Source: an uncultured Lachnospiraceae bacterium (GTDB lineage Bacteria; Bacillota; Clostridia; Lachnospirales; Lachnospiraceae). From it: a stretch of 64,000 bases of DNA. The notes under the pieces are model-generated. The model was not told where the DNA came from. It saw only the letters and a program-made list of their open reading frames with translations, and ran no database searches. The number at the start of each line of letters is the position of its first letter. The stretch's first letter is position 1. The stretch covers positions 1 through 64,000 of the forward strand of contig CACZJF010000002.1 in NCBI GenBank assembly GCA_902781455.1, written 5' to 3'. Both the position numbers and the translations under genes were made by a program. Positions 50,125 to 58,584 of this stretch are shown here, piece after piece.

Positions 50125-52451
50125 TGAAACACGGCAGTTACAGCTTCGGGTTAAAAGCAGCCATCGTAATCCTTCAGGGGGTATGTGCCGCGGTGATCGC
50201 GGCTGCTCTTCTGACAGTCAATTATTGGCTGGACGGAACCTGGCAGTTTTCCCAGCTCGGCCGCTCCTTTGAGGAGTCGGCCGTATTTCTGCGTGACGCA
50301 GAGGAGCTGGTCCGGTGGGATGTCAACCGAAGCGTGAACGAAGCACTGTTCAGCACAGGCGGTGTTCCGGACCTGGACAAAAAGATCGATATTCGTCAAT
50401 ACGTTTCCGGCATCAATGATGAAGCGAACAGGAATGAGAACCTGACGTACCGGCTGAGTGACCTGATCAATTATTATCCGAAGACGGAAAAGCTGTTCCG
50501 TGTGCTGGAACAGATGACTGCTTCATACGGGGAAAGTCTGGATCCGGGAAGGGAGAATACCTGGGAGAGTCTCGCGCAGGCGGCAGAGTCCTGTGATGTG
50601 ATCGTACCGGTTTCCGGGTTTACACTCGCCGAGACAGCGCATGCTTCCCAGACGCCCTATGACACCCTTCTGGAGTATTACCAGAATCTGGTGAGGACAA
50701 GCAGGGACATTCATGAGCGGTATCTGGCCTATGAAGAGGATCAGCAGACAAAGCAGAACCTCAAAAACACATATGTTCCGAGCAATATCGCCTATTATAT
50801 CGAGAATACCACGACCAAAGCGTTCTATACGAATCTTGGGGTGAAGGGCGTTGCTGCCGCGCGCGGCGCGGTCAAGGACGATCCCGGCATGACGTCTTTG
50901 TTTGACGGGGTCCGTACGATGGACATCATGGTCGCGAATATCGAACTGACCATGAACCAGGAGGCAGCGACGTGGTTTATGGACAAGGTTTTTCTTGGTT
51001 CCAATGAGCGTGTGGTCATTGCGGTGAATCCGTCCTATCCTGCCGGAGACAGATTAAGGGATGACTATCTGTCCTACCAGAAGAGAAAGCCGGCTGTCCG
51101 CCTGGCCATGGGGTGTGCGCTGACAGCACTCGTTCTGCTTCTGGCGCTTCTTGCGATGAGCGTCGCGACGACCGGGCGCAGCGGGCGGCACATTCTGCTC
51201 CCGCTGAAAGGGTTTGACCTGTTCGCGACAGAGATTGCGGCGGGGCTGTGCGTGGTGGGCGCACTGTCATGGTTCTATCTGAGCAGGAGGATTCTGCATA
51301 CCTGGATCCCTGACCGGTATCGGAATGCATGGATCATCCTGATCGTCGTGGTGGAGTATGAGATCCTTCTGCTGTCCCTTCTGAGCCTGATCCGCCGCAT
51401 CCGGCATAACAGCCTGTGGCATAACAGTGTCATCAACATGATCCTGCGCGTCAGCTCACAGGTGCTGGAGGCAAGAGCGGCATCGACCAGGATGCTGATC
51501 GCGTATGTCCTGGTGATCGTTCTGAATTTCCTGTTTCTGCGATTCTTCGGAACAGTGGGGATTGTCCTTGTCATTGTGGTGGACCTTGCACTGCTTTTGT
51601 ACCTGCTGCGTGACCAGCTGGGCAAGCTGAGTGTGCGGGCGGGACTGCGGGAGCTGTCCAAGGGAAGGCTGGATTACCGGATTGACACCTCTTCCCTGAC
51701 CGGGGACAGCCTGGAGATGGCACAGGCGGTCAATGAGATGGGAGACGGACTGCAGGAAGCGGTCGACGCGATGGTGAAGAGTGAGCGCCTGAAAGCGGAG
51801 CTGATTACGAACCTTTCCCATGACCTGAAGACACCGCTGACGTCCATTATCAGCTATGTCGATCTTCTGAAGCGGGAGGAGATCGACAATGAGCGGGCGA
51901 GAGAATACATTGATATTCTGGACCGCAAGTCTGACAGGCTCAAGAGCCTGATTACGGATCTGATTGATGTAAGCCGGATCAGCTCCGGCAATGTAGAACT
52001 GAACATGACGGACCTTGACCTGAGAGCCATGGTTCGGATGGCAGCAGGGGAGTTTGAGGACCGCTTCGAGCAGGCTTGTCTGAAAATGGAGATGGAAGCG
52101 GAGAAACCGCTGCCGGTCAGGGCAGACGGTGACATGCTCTGGAGGGTTCTCGACAATCTTCTGGGCAATATCGCAAAATACGCGATGCCGGGCACTACGG
52201 TGAAGATCCGGATCTGCGAAGAGAACAACCAGGCCGTCTGTTCCTTTGAAAACAAGTCAAAGGAAAGGCTGACCAAGAGCGGCTCCGAGCTCGAAGAGCG
52301 CTTTGTGCGGGGAGACACGAGCCGGAACTCCGAGGGCAGCGGCCTGGGACTGTCCATCGCGAGGAGCCTTACAGAACTGATGGGAGGAGAATTCCGGACC
52401 GAAGCCACGGAGGATACCTTCCGCGCGGTTCTGTGCTTCCCGCTCTCGTGA
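50124..52451 (+). CDS. Sensor histidine kinase with large extracellular domain and multi-pass core
   Basis: A 775-residue membrane kinase, cognate partner of the preceding regulator. One N-terminal helix (about 12-34) is followed by a helical extracellular domain of about 290 residues with no family I recognise. A block of further membrane helices follows between about 328 and 500 (LAMGCALTALVLLLALLAMSV, WIILIVVVEYEILLLSLLSL, MLIAYVLVIVLNFLFLRFF, VGIVLVIVVDLALLLYLL). The dimerisation domain carries H566 in LITNLSHDLKTPLTSIISYV. The ATPase domain has N-box WRVLDNLLGNIAKYA, EERFVRGD and GSGLGLSIARSL. The extracellular sensor with extra helices resembles kinases that detect envelope stress, but the signal is unknown. 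Confidence 0.92.
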   Translation: MKHGSYSFGLKAAIVILQGVCAAVIAAALLTVNYWLDGTWQFSQLGRSFEESAVFLRDAEELVRWDVNRSVNEALFSTGGVPDLDKKIDIRQYVSGINDEANRNENLTYRLSDLINYYPKTEKLFRVLEQMTASYGESLDPGRENTWESLAQAAESCDVIVPVSGFTLAETAHASQTPYDTLLEYYQNLVRTSRDIHERYLAYEEDQQTKQNLKNTYVPSNIAYYIENTTTKAFYTNLGVKGVAAARGAVKDDPGMTSLFDGVRTMDIMVANIELTMNQEAATWFMDKVFLGSNERVVIAVNPSYPAGDRLRDDYLSYQKRKPAVRLAMGCALTALVLLLALLAMSVATTGRSGRHILLPLKGFDLFATEIAAGLCVVGALSWFYLSRRILHTWIPDRYRNAWIILIVVVEYEILLLSLLSLIRRIRHNSLWHNSVINMILRVSSQVLEARAASTRMLIAYVLVIVLNFLFLRFFGTVGIVLVIVVDLALLLYLLRDQLGKLSVRAGLRELSKGRLDYRIDTSSLTGDSLEMAQAVNEMGDGLQEAVDAMVKSERLKAELITNLSHDLKTPLTSIISYVDLLKREEIDNERAREYIDILDRKSDRLKSLITDLIDVSRISSGNVELNMTDLDLRAMVRMAAGEFEDRFEQACLKMEMEAEKPLPVRADGDMLWRVLDNLLGNIAKYAMPGTTVKIRICEENNQAVCSFENKSKERLTKSGSELEERFVRGDTSRNSEGSGLGLSIARSLTELMGGEFRTEATEDTFRAVLCFPLS

Positions 52452-52543
52452 CGAAGTTTTGAACGTTTGGTGAATTATGACAGATTCTTCTTGCCTGACA
52501 GGAACAAAGTCTTTATCCTATGATTGAATTTCAAAACTTCGTC
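52450..52543. repeat. 14-bp inverted repeat flanking the kinase stop and next promoter
   Basis: GACGAAGTTTTGAA (52450-52463) is exactly mirrored at 52530-52543, 66 bp away. The left arm overlaps the kinase stop codon. The enclosed DNA includes the promoter at 52495-52524. Confidence 0.8.
52495..52524 (+). promoter_or_regulatory. Probable promoter of the zinc-ribbon gene cluster
   Basis: CTGACA (52495-52500), an 18-bp spacer and TATGAT (52519-52524) lie about 113 nt before the zinc-ribbon ATG. Its closeness to the inverted repeat may be regulatory. Confidence 0.55.
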
Positions 52544-52636
52544 GCGAGGATTTTTGTGACTTCAGCCGTGGGTCATACCTGCGGCAAAGCTTGAAGCCTC
52601 TGGCGGAATTGATACATGACAATCGGGGGAAAGAGG

Positions 52637-53038
52637 ATGGACTGGAGAGACAGGCTGAATCGTTTTATGTATGGACGCTACGGGCAGGATCAGTTTTCAA
52701 AGTTCCTGCTTGCCGTGTGTTTTGTCATGCTGATCCTGAGCTTTTTTATCCGCATTCCCGGACTGGGCCTGCTGGTGCTGCTGCTTCTGGGGTACGTGTA
52801 CTTTCGTATGCTGTCGAGAAATGTGACGGCGCGCGCGGCGGAGAACCGGAAGTACCTGGAGTTAAAGGACCGGTTTCTCGGACTGTTCAAAGGAGGATCC
52901 GGACGCGGCCGTGTGCAGGGAGAGAATGTGATCTTCCGCTGTCCGAAGTGCAGCCAGAAGATCCGGATTCCCGGCGGAAAGGGACTGGTTGAGATCACCT
53001 GCCCGAAGTGCAGGACGAAGTTCCGCAAGAGGACCTGA
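52637..53038 (+). CDS. Membrane protein with C-terminal zinc ribbon
   Basis: A 133-residue protein. The N-terminus MDWRDRLNRFMYGRYGQDQF is amphipathic, two close hydrophobic segments follow (FLLAVCFVMLILSFFI and LGLLVLLLLGYVYFRML, about 22-60), and the C-terminal 35 residues form a zinc ribbon with CPKC at 109-112 and CPKC near 124 (FRCPKCSQKIRIPGGKG and VEITCPKCRTKFRKRT). The ribbon is like the transcript/translation-factor type that binds metal rather than DNA. No enzymatic motif is seen. GGGGGAAAGAGG precedes the ATG. It begins a cluster with a DUF5685 protein and a J-protein. Confidence 0.82.
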   Translation: MDWRDRLNRFMYGRYGQDQFSKFLLAVCFVMLILSFFIRIPGLGLLVLLLLGYVYFRMLSRNVTARAAENRKYLELKDRFLGLFKGGSGRGRVQGENVIFRCPKCSQKIRIPGGKGLVEITCPKCRTKFRKRT

Positions 53039-53040
53039 GT

Positions 53041-53958
53041 ATGTTTGGATATGTGACGGTCAACCGCCCGGAGATGAAGGTGAAGGAGCTGGAGCTGTAC
53101 CGCACCTATTACTGCGGCCTGTGCCATGCGCTGCATGAAAGGTACGGAAGGAAAGGGCAGATGCTCCTGTCCTACGACGGCACATTTCTGGCTATCCTGC
53201 TGTCCGGGCTTTATGAGCCGAAAGAGCAGGAGCGGCAGACCAGATGCGTGGTTCACCCGACAATTGTTCACCGGGAAAAGGCAAACCGCTTCATCGATTA
53301 TGCCGCTGACATGAATGTCATGCTTGCGTACCGGAAGGCGGTTGACGACTGGAAGGATGAGAAGAAACCATCAGCCAGGGCACTGGCGGCACTTCTGAGG
53401 AAGGATTACACCCGGATCCGTGACCGCTATCCGAGACAGGAGAAAGCCCTGGCAAAGAACATACGCGCCCTTCGCCGTCTGGAGGAGGAAACGCTGGATA
53501 TGGAACCTGTATCCGGTAACGGGGATGACTCCTATGCCGTTCGGCTGCAGGAAGTTCTTTCCCGGATTGACCGGGCCGCAGGCTATACAGGAAACTTTCT
53601 GGCAGAGATGTGTGTACCGCACAGGGACCGGTGGGAACAGGATTTGCGCACTGTCGGCTTTTACCTGGGAAAGTTCATCTATCTGATGGATGCTTACGAT
53701 GACCTGGAGGAGGATGAGAAGAAGGGCAGCTTCAATGTCCTTCCGGCGCTCAGGGATCTGGACAGGGAGCATTTTGACGATACACTGAAAGGGATTCTTC
53801 TGGATACGGCAGCCATCTGCTGCCGTGCTTTTGAGCGTCTTCCGATTGTCAGGGATGTTGAGCTTCTGCGGAACATCCTGTATTCCGGCATCTGGGTGCG
53901 GTTTTCCCAGATTCGCAAGGGAGAGAACCGGAAGGGAAGAAAGTGGAACCTGATATGA
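53041..53958 (+). CDS. DUF5685-family helical protein
   Basis: A 305-residue protein of a family frequent in Lachnospiraceae and relatives, of unknown function. The N-terminus MFGYVTVNRPEMKVKELELY leads to the conserved YRTYYCGLCHALHERYGRKGQMLLSYDGTFLAI with a CxxC. A later CCRAF and the acidic LMDAYDDLEEDEKKGSFN are also conserved in such proteins. Most of the protein is helical and no catalytic motif is evident. It starts two bases after the zinc-ribbon gene and is followed by the J-protein after 181 nt. The repeated association of these three genes would suggest a chaperone or metal-cofactor role, which is inference. Confidence 0.78.
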   Translation: MFGYVTVNRPEMKVKELELYRTYYCGLCHALHERYGRKGQMLLSYDGTFLAILLSGLYEPKEQERQTRCVVHPTIVHREKANRFIDYAADMNVMLAYRKAVDDWKDEKKPSARALAALLRKDYTRIRDRYPRQEKALAKNIRALRRLEEETLDMEPVSGNGDDSYAVRLQEVLSRIDRAAGYTGNFLAEMCVPHRDRWEQDLRTVGFYLGKFIYLMDAYDDLEEDEKKGSFNVLPALRDLDREHFDDTLKGILLDTAAICCRAFERLPIVRDVELLRNILYSGIWVRFSQIRKGENRKGRKWNLI

Positions 53959-54139
53959 TGTAAGAGCCGCGGGAACCGCGAAGCGGCGGAGTGATCCGTA
54001 CATCTCAGTGCGGGGGGTAACAAACCAGTCTCATTGGCGGGTGTCAATCTCCCACTGGGAGTAGCCTCCGGCAGACTTGAACATAGCTGTGGGCAAGAGG
54101 AGCATTGGCCACGGCATCCTGAAATATAGAGGGAGCAGC
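53959..54139. other. Gap upstream of the J-protein gene
   Basis: 181 nt between DUF5685 and the J-protein. CCGCGGGAACCGCG and CGAAGCGGCGG form small hairpins, and CTCCCACTGGGAG (about 54049-54061) is another. No convincing promoter or terminator was found. Confidence 0.4.
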
Positions 54140-54847
54140 ATGAGAGACCCGTATGATGTCCTGGGACTGCAGAGGGGCGCCTCTGACGACGAGATCAAGA
54201 AGGCTTACCGGACGCTGAGCAGACAGTATCACCCGGACGCGAATGTCAATAATCCGAATAAGGCACAGGCAGAAGAGCGCTTCAAGGAAGTCCAGCAGGC
54301 TTATGACGCGATCCAGCACGAGAAGGAAGGCGGCGGATACGGCCCCGGCAGCAGCAGGGGCGGAGCGTACTCTTCCTACGGCGATTTCTCCGGTTTCGGC
54401 GGAGCCTGGTCCGGCTTTGGCGGCTTCTCCGGTTTTGGCGGATCGGCCTACCGGGATGGCAGTGCCGGCGCGCAGAGCGAGGCAGATCTTCACCTGCAGG
54501 CAGCCCAGAATTATATCAACAGCCGGCATTATCAGGAAGCACTGAATGTTCTGGGTCAGATGACGGAGCGGGATGGCAGATGGTATTTCCTCAGCGCGGC
54601 CGCAAATATGGGAGTCGGAAACAACGTTCAGGCGAAGGTCATGGCACAGCGGGCGGTAGAACTGGATCCGAATAATCTGCAGTACCGGCAGCTGCTTGAA
54701 CAGCTGGAAAGCGGAGGCAGCTGGTATCAGGGCATGGGCAGTGCCTATGGGTACCCGATGGAGACCGGCGCGGATCTGTGTCCGCGGATGTGTCTGGCCA
54801 GTGTGGCGTGCAGCATGTGCGGCCCCGGCGTTTTCTGCTGCATTTGA
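54140..54847 (+). CDS. J-domain protein with TPR-like region and cysteine-rich tail
   Basis: A 235-residue DnaJ-family co-chaperone lacking the zinc-finger domain. The J-domain is at residues 2-70 ([23 protein letters not shown] at 31-33, [16 protein letters not shown]). A Gly/Ser/Tyr/Phe-rich stretch follows (about 75-118). From about 120 to 200 it has a helical, TPR-like segment ([43 protein letters not shown]). The last 20 residues have five cysteines ([17 protein letters not shown]). It stimulates an Hsp70; the target may be encoded by the neighbours (zinc ribbon and DUF5685). The start follows GAGGGAGCAGC and the J-domain start. Confidence 0.88.
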   Translation: MRDPYDVLGLQRGASDDEIKKAYRTLSRQYHPDANVNNPNKAQAEERFKEVQQAYDAIQHEKEGGGYGPGSSRGGAYSSYGDFSGFGGAWSGFGGFSGFGGSAYRDGSAGAQSEADLHLQAAQNYINSRHYQEALNVLGQMTERDGRWYFLSAAANMGVGNNVQAKVMAQRAVELDPNNLQYRQLLEQLESGGSWYQGMGSAYGYPMETGADLCPRMCLASVACSMCGPGVFCCI

Positions 54848-54932
54848 TCCAGGCTGAGTTGTTCAGAGGGCTGTTTCTTGGTAAAATATAAGAAACCCTT
54901 TTGAGACAGCTAAAGTAGAGAGGAGGCCCCGG

Positions 54933-55544
54933 ATGGCAGGGAAAGAGATCATTACGATCGGAAGAGAATTCGGAAGTGGCGGACATGAGGTCGGCAGAAG
55001 ACTTGCCGCGGAACTGGGTCTGAAGCTGTACGATAAAGAGCTTCTGAAGATGATGGCCCAGGAGAGCAACATCTGTGAGAAGGTGCTGGAAGACTACGAT
55101 GAAAAGAATTCCGGCAGCCTGCTTTATTCGATTATGATGGATGTCTATCCGACCATGAATTATGTCGGCAATACGCTTCAGCGCCAGATCTATCAGGCAC
55201 AGTATGATACGATCCGGAAGGTCGGCCAGAAGGGCGGGTGTGTCATAGTCGGAAGAGGAGCGGACTATATCCTGAGAGATCTTCCTCATGTAACCAGCGT
55301 GTTTATCCACGCGTCCGACGAATTCAGGATCGGCAGAATCGTGGAATATGAGCATGTCTCACCGCAGAAGGCAAAAGACATCATAACAAAGGCTGACAAA
55401 AAGAGAGCTTCGTACTATAATTTCCAGACGGAGAAAAAGTGGGGGAACGTTTCTTCCTATCATTTGTCGCTTGACGCAAGCGACATCGGGATCGACGGCT
55501 GTGTCAGAGTCATCCGGGCCTATCTGGAAGAGAAGAGCCGGTGA
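54933..55544 (+). CDS. Cytidylate kinase-like family protein
   Basis: A 203-residue protein starting GKEIITIGREFGSGGHEVGR, with the P-loop GREFGSGG followed by LAAELGLKLYDKELLKMM, typical of the cytidylate-kinase-like family (PF13189-type) rather than true Cmk. VIVGRGADYILRDLPHVTSVFIHAS and MITKADKKRASYYNF-like regions (KAKDIITKADKKRASYYN) are its other conserved blocks. The nucleotide substrate is not established. It lies 28 nt upstream of the second ftsH, possibly in one transcript. Start preceded by GAGGAGGCCCC. Confidence 0.85.
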   Translation: MAGKEIITIGREFGSGGHEVGRRLAAELGLKLYDKELLKMMAQESNICEKVLEDYDEKNSGSLLYSIMMDVYPTMNYVGNTLQRQIYQAQYDTIRKVGQKGGCVIVGRGADYILRDLPHVTSVFIHASDEFRIGRIVEYEHVSPQKAKDIITKADKKRASYYNFQTEKKWGNVSSYHLSLDASDIGIDGCVRVIRAYLEEKSR

Positions 55545-55572
55545 GCAGCATATAGAAAGTACAGGAAATAAC

Positions 55573-57720
55573 ATGAACGAAAACAATCAAGGCGGCGGCG
55601 GAAACGGCGGCAGGAATCAGAACCGCAATCATTCTTCGATTCTGATCTTCCTGGTGGTGACGCTGATCACGCTTGTACTGATGAGCTTCTTTAACCGGAT
55701 GATGAATGATTCCACGTCCATGGAGATTACCTATGACCAGTTTCTGGATCTTCTGGAGCAGAATCTGGTGGAGTCGGTCACGCTTGATTCGGATAAGTTG
55801 ACCGTTGTCACGAAGAAGCAGGATCTGGCAAGCCAGGGAATCGAGATGACGTATTATACGGGCCGGATGGCCGACCCGGAACTCGTACAGCGCCTGGATC
55901 AGGCAAACGTAGAGTTCAAGCAGGAGATTCCCGACAATACGACCAGCCTGATCCTGAATGTTGTCCTGAGCTTTGCGCCGCTGATCCTGATCTGGATCCT
56001 GATGGGTGTTGTGCTGCGCAGGATGTCCGGCTCAGGCGGCATGATGGGTGTCGGCAAGAGCCGCGCGAAGATGTATATGCAGTCTGAGACAGGTGTGACA
56101 TTCAAGGATGTCGCAGGTCAGGACGAGGCAAAGGAATCTCTGCAGGAAACCGTGGAATTTCTGGAGCATCCGGAGAAGTACGCGCAGATCGGCGCCAAGC
56201 TGCCGAAGGGCTGTCTGCTTGTCGGTCCTCCCGGAACCGGAAAGACTCTGCTGGCCAAGGCTGTGGCAGGGGAAGCGCATGTACCGTTCTTCTCACTGAC
56301 AGGATCTGACTTTGTCGAGATGTTCGTCGGTGTCGGCGCGAGCCGTGTGAGAGACCTGTTTGATGAGGCAAAGAAGAATGCGCCCTGCATCATCTTCATT
56401 GATGAGATTGATGCCATCGGCAAGAGCAGGAATTCCGGCGCGTACGGCGGCAACGATGAGAGAGAGCAGACGCTCAATCAGCTGCTGTCCGAGATGGACG
56501 GTTTCGACACCTCGAAGGGACTTTTGATCCTGGCTGCCACGAACCGGCCTGAGGTTCTGGACCAGGCGCTGCTCAGACCCGGCCGTTTTGACCGGAGGGT
56601 TACGGTGGAGAAGCCGGATCTGCAGGGCAGGATTGACGTGCTGAAGGTCCATTCCAAGGACGTGCACATGGACGAGACGGTTGACCTGAAGGAGATTGCG
56701 CTGGCAACCTCCGGAGCGGTCGGATCGGATCTCGCGAATATGATCAACGAGGCGGCCATCCTTGCGGTCAAGAACCACAGGGCGGCTGTGAGCCAGAAGG
56801 ATCTGCTGGACGCGGTAGAGATTGTCCTGGTCGGAAAGGAGAAGAAGAACCGCATCCTTTCCCAGGAGGAACGCAGGATTGTATCCTACCACGAGGTTGG
56901 CCACGCGCTGGTCTCCGCGCTCCAGAAGGATTCTGAGCCGGTACAGAAGATTACGATTGTTCCCCGCACGATGGGTGCTCTGGGCTATGTCATGAATGTC
57001 CCGGAGGAGGAGAAATTCCTCAACACGGAGAAAGAGATCCGCGCGATGCTGGTGGAATTTGTCGCCGGACGGGCTGCGGAAGAGATCGTATTCAATACTG
57101 TGACGACCGGAGCGGCGAATGATATTGAAAAGGCCACAAAGGTTGCAAGGGCGATGGTAACGCAGTATGGTATGTCGGATAAGTTCGGACTGGCCCAGCT
57201 GGAAGCGCCGGCGGCCCAGTTCCTCGATGACGGCCGGGTGATCATGAACTGCTCGGATACCACGGCGGCGCAGGTCGACCAGGAGGTCATCAAGATCCTG
57301 AAGCAGTCTTATGACCAGGCGAAGAAGATCCTGTCCGAGCACAGGAAAGCCATGGACGAGATCGCAGCGTTCCTGATCGAGAAGGAAACGATTACAGGCA
57401 AAGAATTCATGGAGATTCTCCATAAGGTAGAAGGAACCGATGTCGCCAAAAGGCACCACGAGGGCCGCATCTCCGAGAGAAGACAGGAGATCCGGGAACC
57501 GTCCGGGCCGGAGACAGCCCACGCCGTGAAGGCACCAGCTGAGCCGGAGACAGCCCATGCCGTGCAGACACCGTCTGAGCCGGAGACAGCCCATGCCGTG
57601 CAGGCACCGTCTGAGCCGGAGACAGCCGATACCGTGCAGACAACAGCTGAGCCGGAGACAGCCGGCGCGCAAGAGGTACCTTCTGAACAGGAGAATACAG
57701 ATCAGACGCAGGGTGGGTAA
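55573..57720 (+). CDS. ftsH: ATP-dependent zinc metalloprotease FtsH (second copy, repeat-rich tail)
   Basis: A 715-residue membrane AAA+ protease. Helix 1 is at about 20-40, extracytoplasmic domain to about 125, helix 2 near 128-148. Walker A is [17 protein letters not shown], Walker [14 protein letters not shown]. Zinc site YHEVGHALV. The core ends near residue 640; the tail of about 75 residues is a Pro/Glu/Thr/Ala-rich array of 12-residue repeats ([16 protein letters not shown]). It differs from the copy at 18.9 kb in the tail, in its N-terminal Gly/Asn-rich start and in its neighbours, so the two probably have distinct roles. The start at 55573 follows GAAAGTACAGGAAATAAC, a modest ribosome-binding site. 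Confidence 0.95.
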   Translation: MNENNQGGGGNGGRNQNRNHSSILIFLVVTLITLVLMSFFNRMMNDSTSMEITYDQFLDLLEQNLVESVTLDSDKLTVVTKKQDLASQGIEMTYYTGRMADPELVQRLDQANVEFKQEIPDNTTSLILNVVLSFAPLILIWILMGVVLRRMSGSGGMMGVGKSRAKMYMQSETGVTFKDVAGQDEAKESLQETVEFLEHPEKYAQIGAKLPKGCLLVGPPGTGKTLLAKAVAGEAHVPFFSLTGSDFVEMFVGVGASRVRDLFDEAKKNAPCIIFIDEIDAIGKSRNSGAYGGNDEREQTLNQLLSEMDGFDTSKGLLILAATNRPEVLDQALLRPGRFDRRVTVEKPDLQGRIDVLKVHSKDVHMDETVDLKEIALATSGAVGSDLANMINEAAILAVKNHRAAVSQKDLLDAVEIVLVGKEKKNRILSQEERRIVSYHEVGHALVSALQKDSEPVQKITIVPRTMGALGYVMNVPEEEKFLNTEKEIRAMLVEFVAGRAAEEIVFNTVTTGAANDIEKATKVARAMVTQYGMSDKFGLAQLEAPAAQFLDDGRVIMNCSDTTAAQVDQEVIKILKQSYDQAKKILSEHRKAMDEIAAFLIEKETITGKEFMEILHKVEGTDVAKRHHEGRISERRQEIREPSGPETAHAVKAPAEPETAHAVQTPSEPETAHAVQAPSEPETADTVQTTAEPETAGAQEVPSEQENTDQTQGG
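57505..57672. repeat. In-frame 36-bp repeats in the ftsH2 tail
   Basis: Four units (57505-57540, 57541-57576, 57577-57612, 57613-57648) and a partial fifth encode PETAHAV-type 12-mers. The units are nearly identical, so copy number should vary readily by slippage without breaking the frame. The tail lies beyond the protease domain. Confidence 0.93.
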
Positions 57721-57745
57721 TCCCTGCCGAAAGTTGAGAGTGAGT

Positions 57746-58465
57746 ATGAGAAAGAGAGTCGAGCATTTGATCTATCTGTTCCGGACACACCGGGAGATCT
57801 GGTGGATCATTATCTATACTGCGATCTATATGGGTGGATTCCGGATTATGGAAAATGCGCGGCATGTACACTACCATGTCATCCACACCTGGCTGGATGA
57901 CCAGATTCCGTTCTGTTCGTATTTCATCATTCCGTACGGAGTCTGGTTTATCTTCAACCTGTATGTGGTGGGCTGGTTTGTCCTGAAGGCGGAGAAGTAT
58001 GAGTATTACCGCCTGATCACAGCACTGATGCTGGGCATGACCGCGTTTCTCGTTGTCAGTGTCGTATATCCGAACCGCCTTGAGCTTCGCCCGGACTTTG
58101 TGGATACCACCGGTCTGTGCGGGAAGCTGGTAGCGCTTCTGTACAAATCAGACACGTCAACCAATGTGCTGCCGAGCATCCATGTGTACAACACGGTTGT
58201 TCTGTGCCACGCGATCAATACGTGCAACAGGCTGAGGAGCAGGAAGGGTGTGCTTCTGGCCAGCAACATACTTGGCGTGATGATCATACTGTCCACGATG
58301 TTCCTGAAGCAGCATTCCGTCATTGATGTCTGCCTCGGACTGGTGATGGGCATGCTGATGCAGATCGTAAGCGACCGGATCTTTGAGACAGAGGAAGAGA
58401 GATCCTTCGCCAGAGAGACTGTGTTCGGGAAGAGACCGTCCTCTTCGCGCAGGACGGCAGGCTGA
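57746..58465 (+). CDS. PAP2-superfamily membrane phosphatase-like protein
   Basis: A 239-residue, multi-pass membrane protein of the PAP2/lipid phosphatase superfamily. After an N-terminal arginine-rich stretch and several helices (WWIIIYTAIYMGGFRIM, SYFIIPYGVWFIFNLYVVGWF, LITALMLGMTAFLVVSVVY) come the catalytic motifs: PSIHVYNTVV (with the motif 2 histidine) and LKQHSVIDVCLGLVMG (motif 3, H and D). The usual motif 1 KXXXXXXRP is not apparent. These enzymes dephosphorylate or transfer lipid phosphates. The start at 57746 lacks a strong ribosome-binding site; GTG at 57740 is an alternative. It begins 26 nt after ftsH2. Confidence 0.82.
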   Translation: MRKRVEHLIYLFRTHREIWWIIIYTAIYMGGFRIMENARHVHYHVIHTWLDDQIPFCSYFIIPYGVWFIFNLYVVGWFVLKAEKYEYYRLITALMLGMTAFLVVSVVYPNRLELRPDFVDTTGLCGKLVALLYKSDTSTNVLPSIHVYNTVVLCHAINTCNRLRSRKGVLLASNILGVMIILSTMFLKQHSVIDVCLGLVMGMLMQIVSDRIFETEEERSFARETVFGKRPSSSRRTAG

Positions 58466-58584
58466 ATGGGAAAGAAAAGTGCAGAAGATACTGTATGCTG
58501 ACAGGAAGGCACAGGGACCACCGGTTCCTGTGCCTTATGCGGCTTGACCGGCAGTGCCGGGCAGATGCAAAGCAGGAGAGAGAT

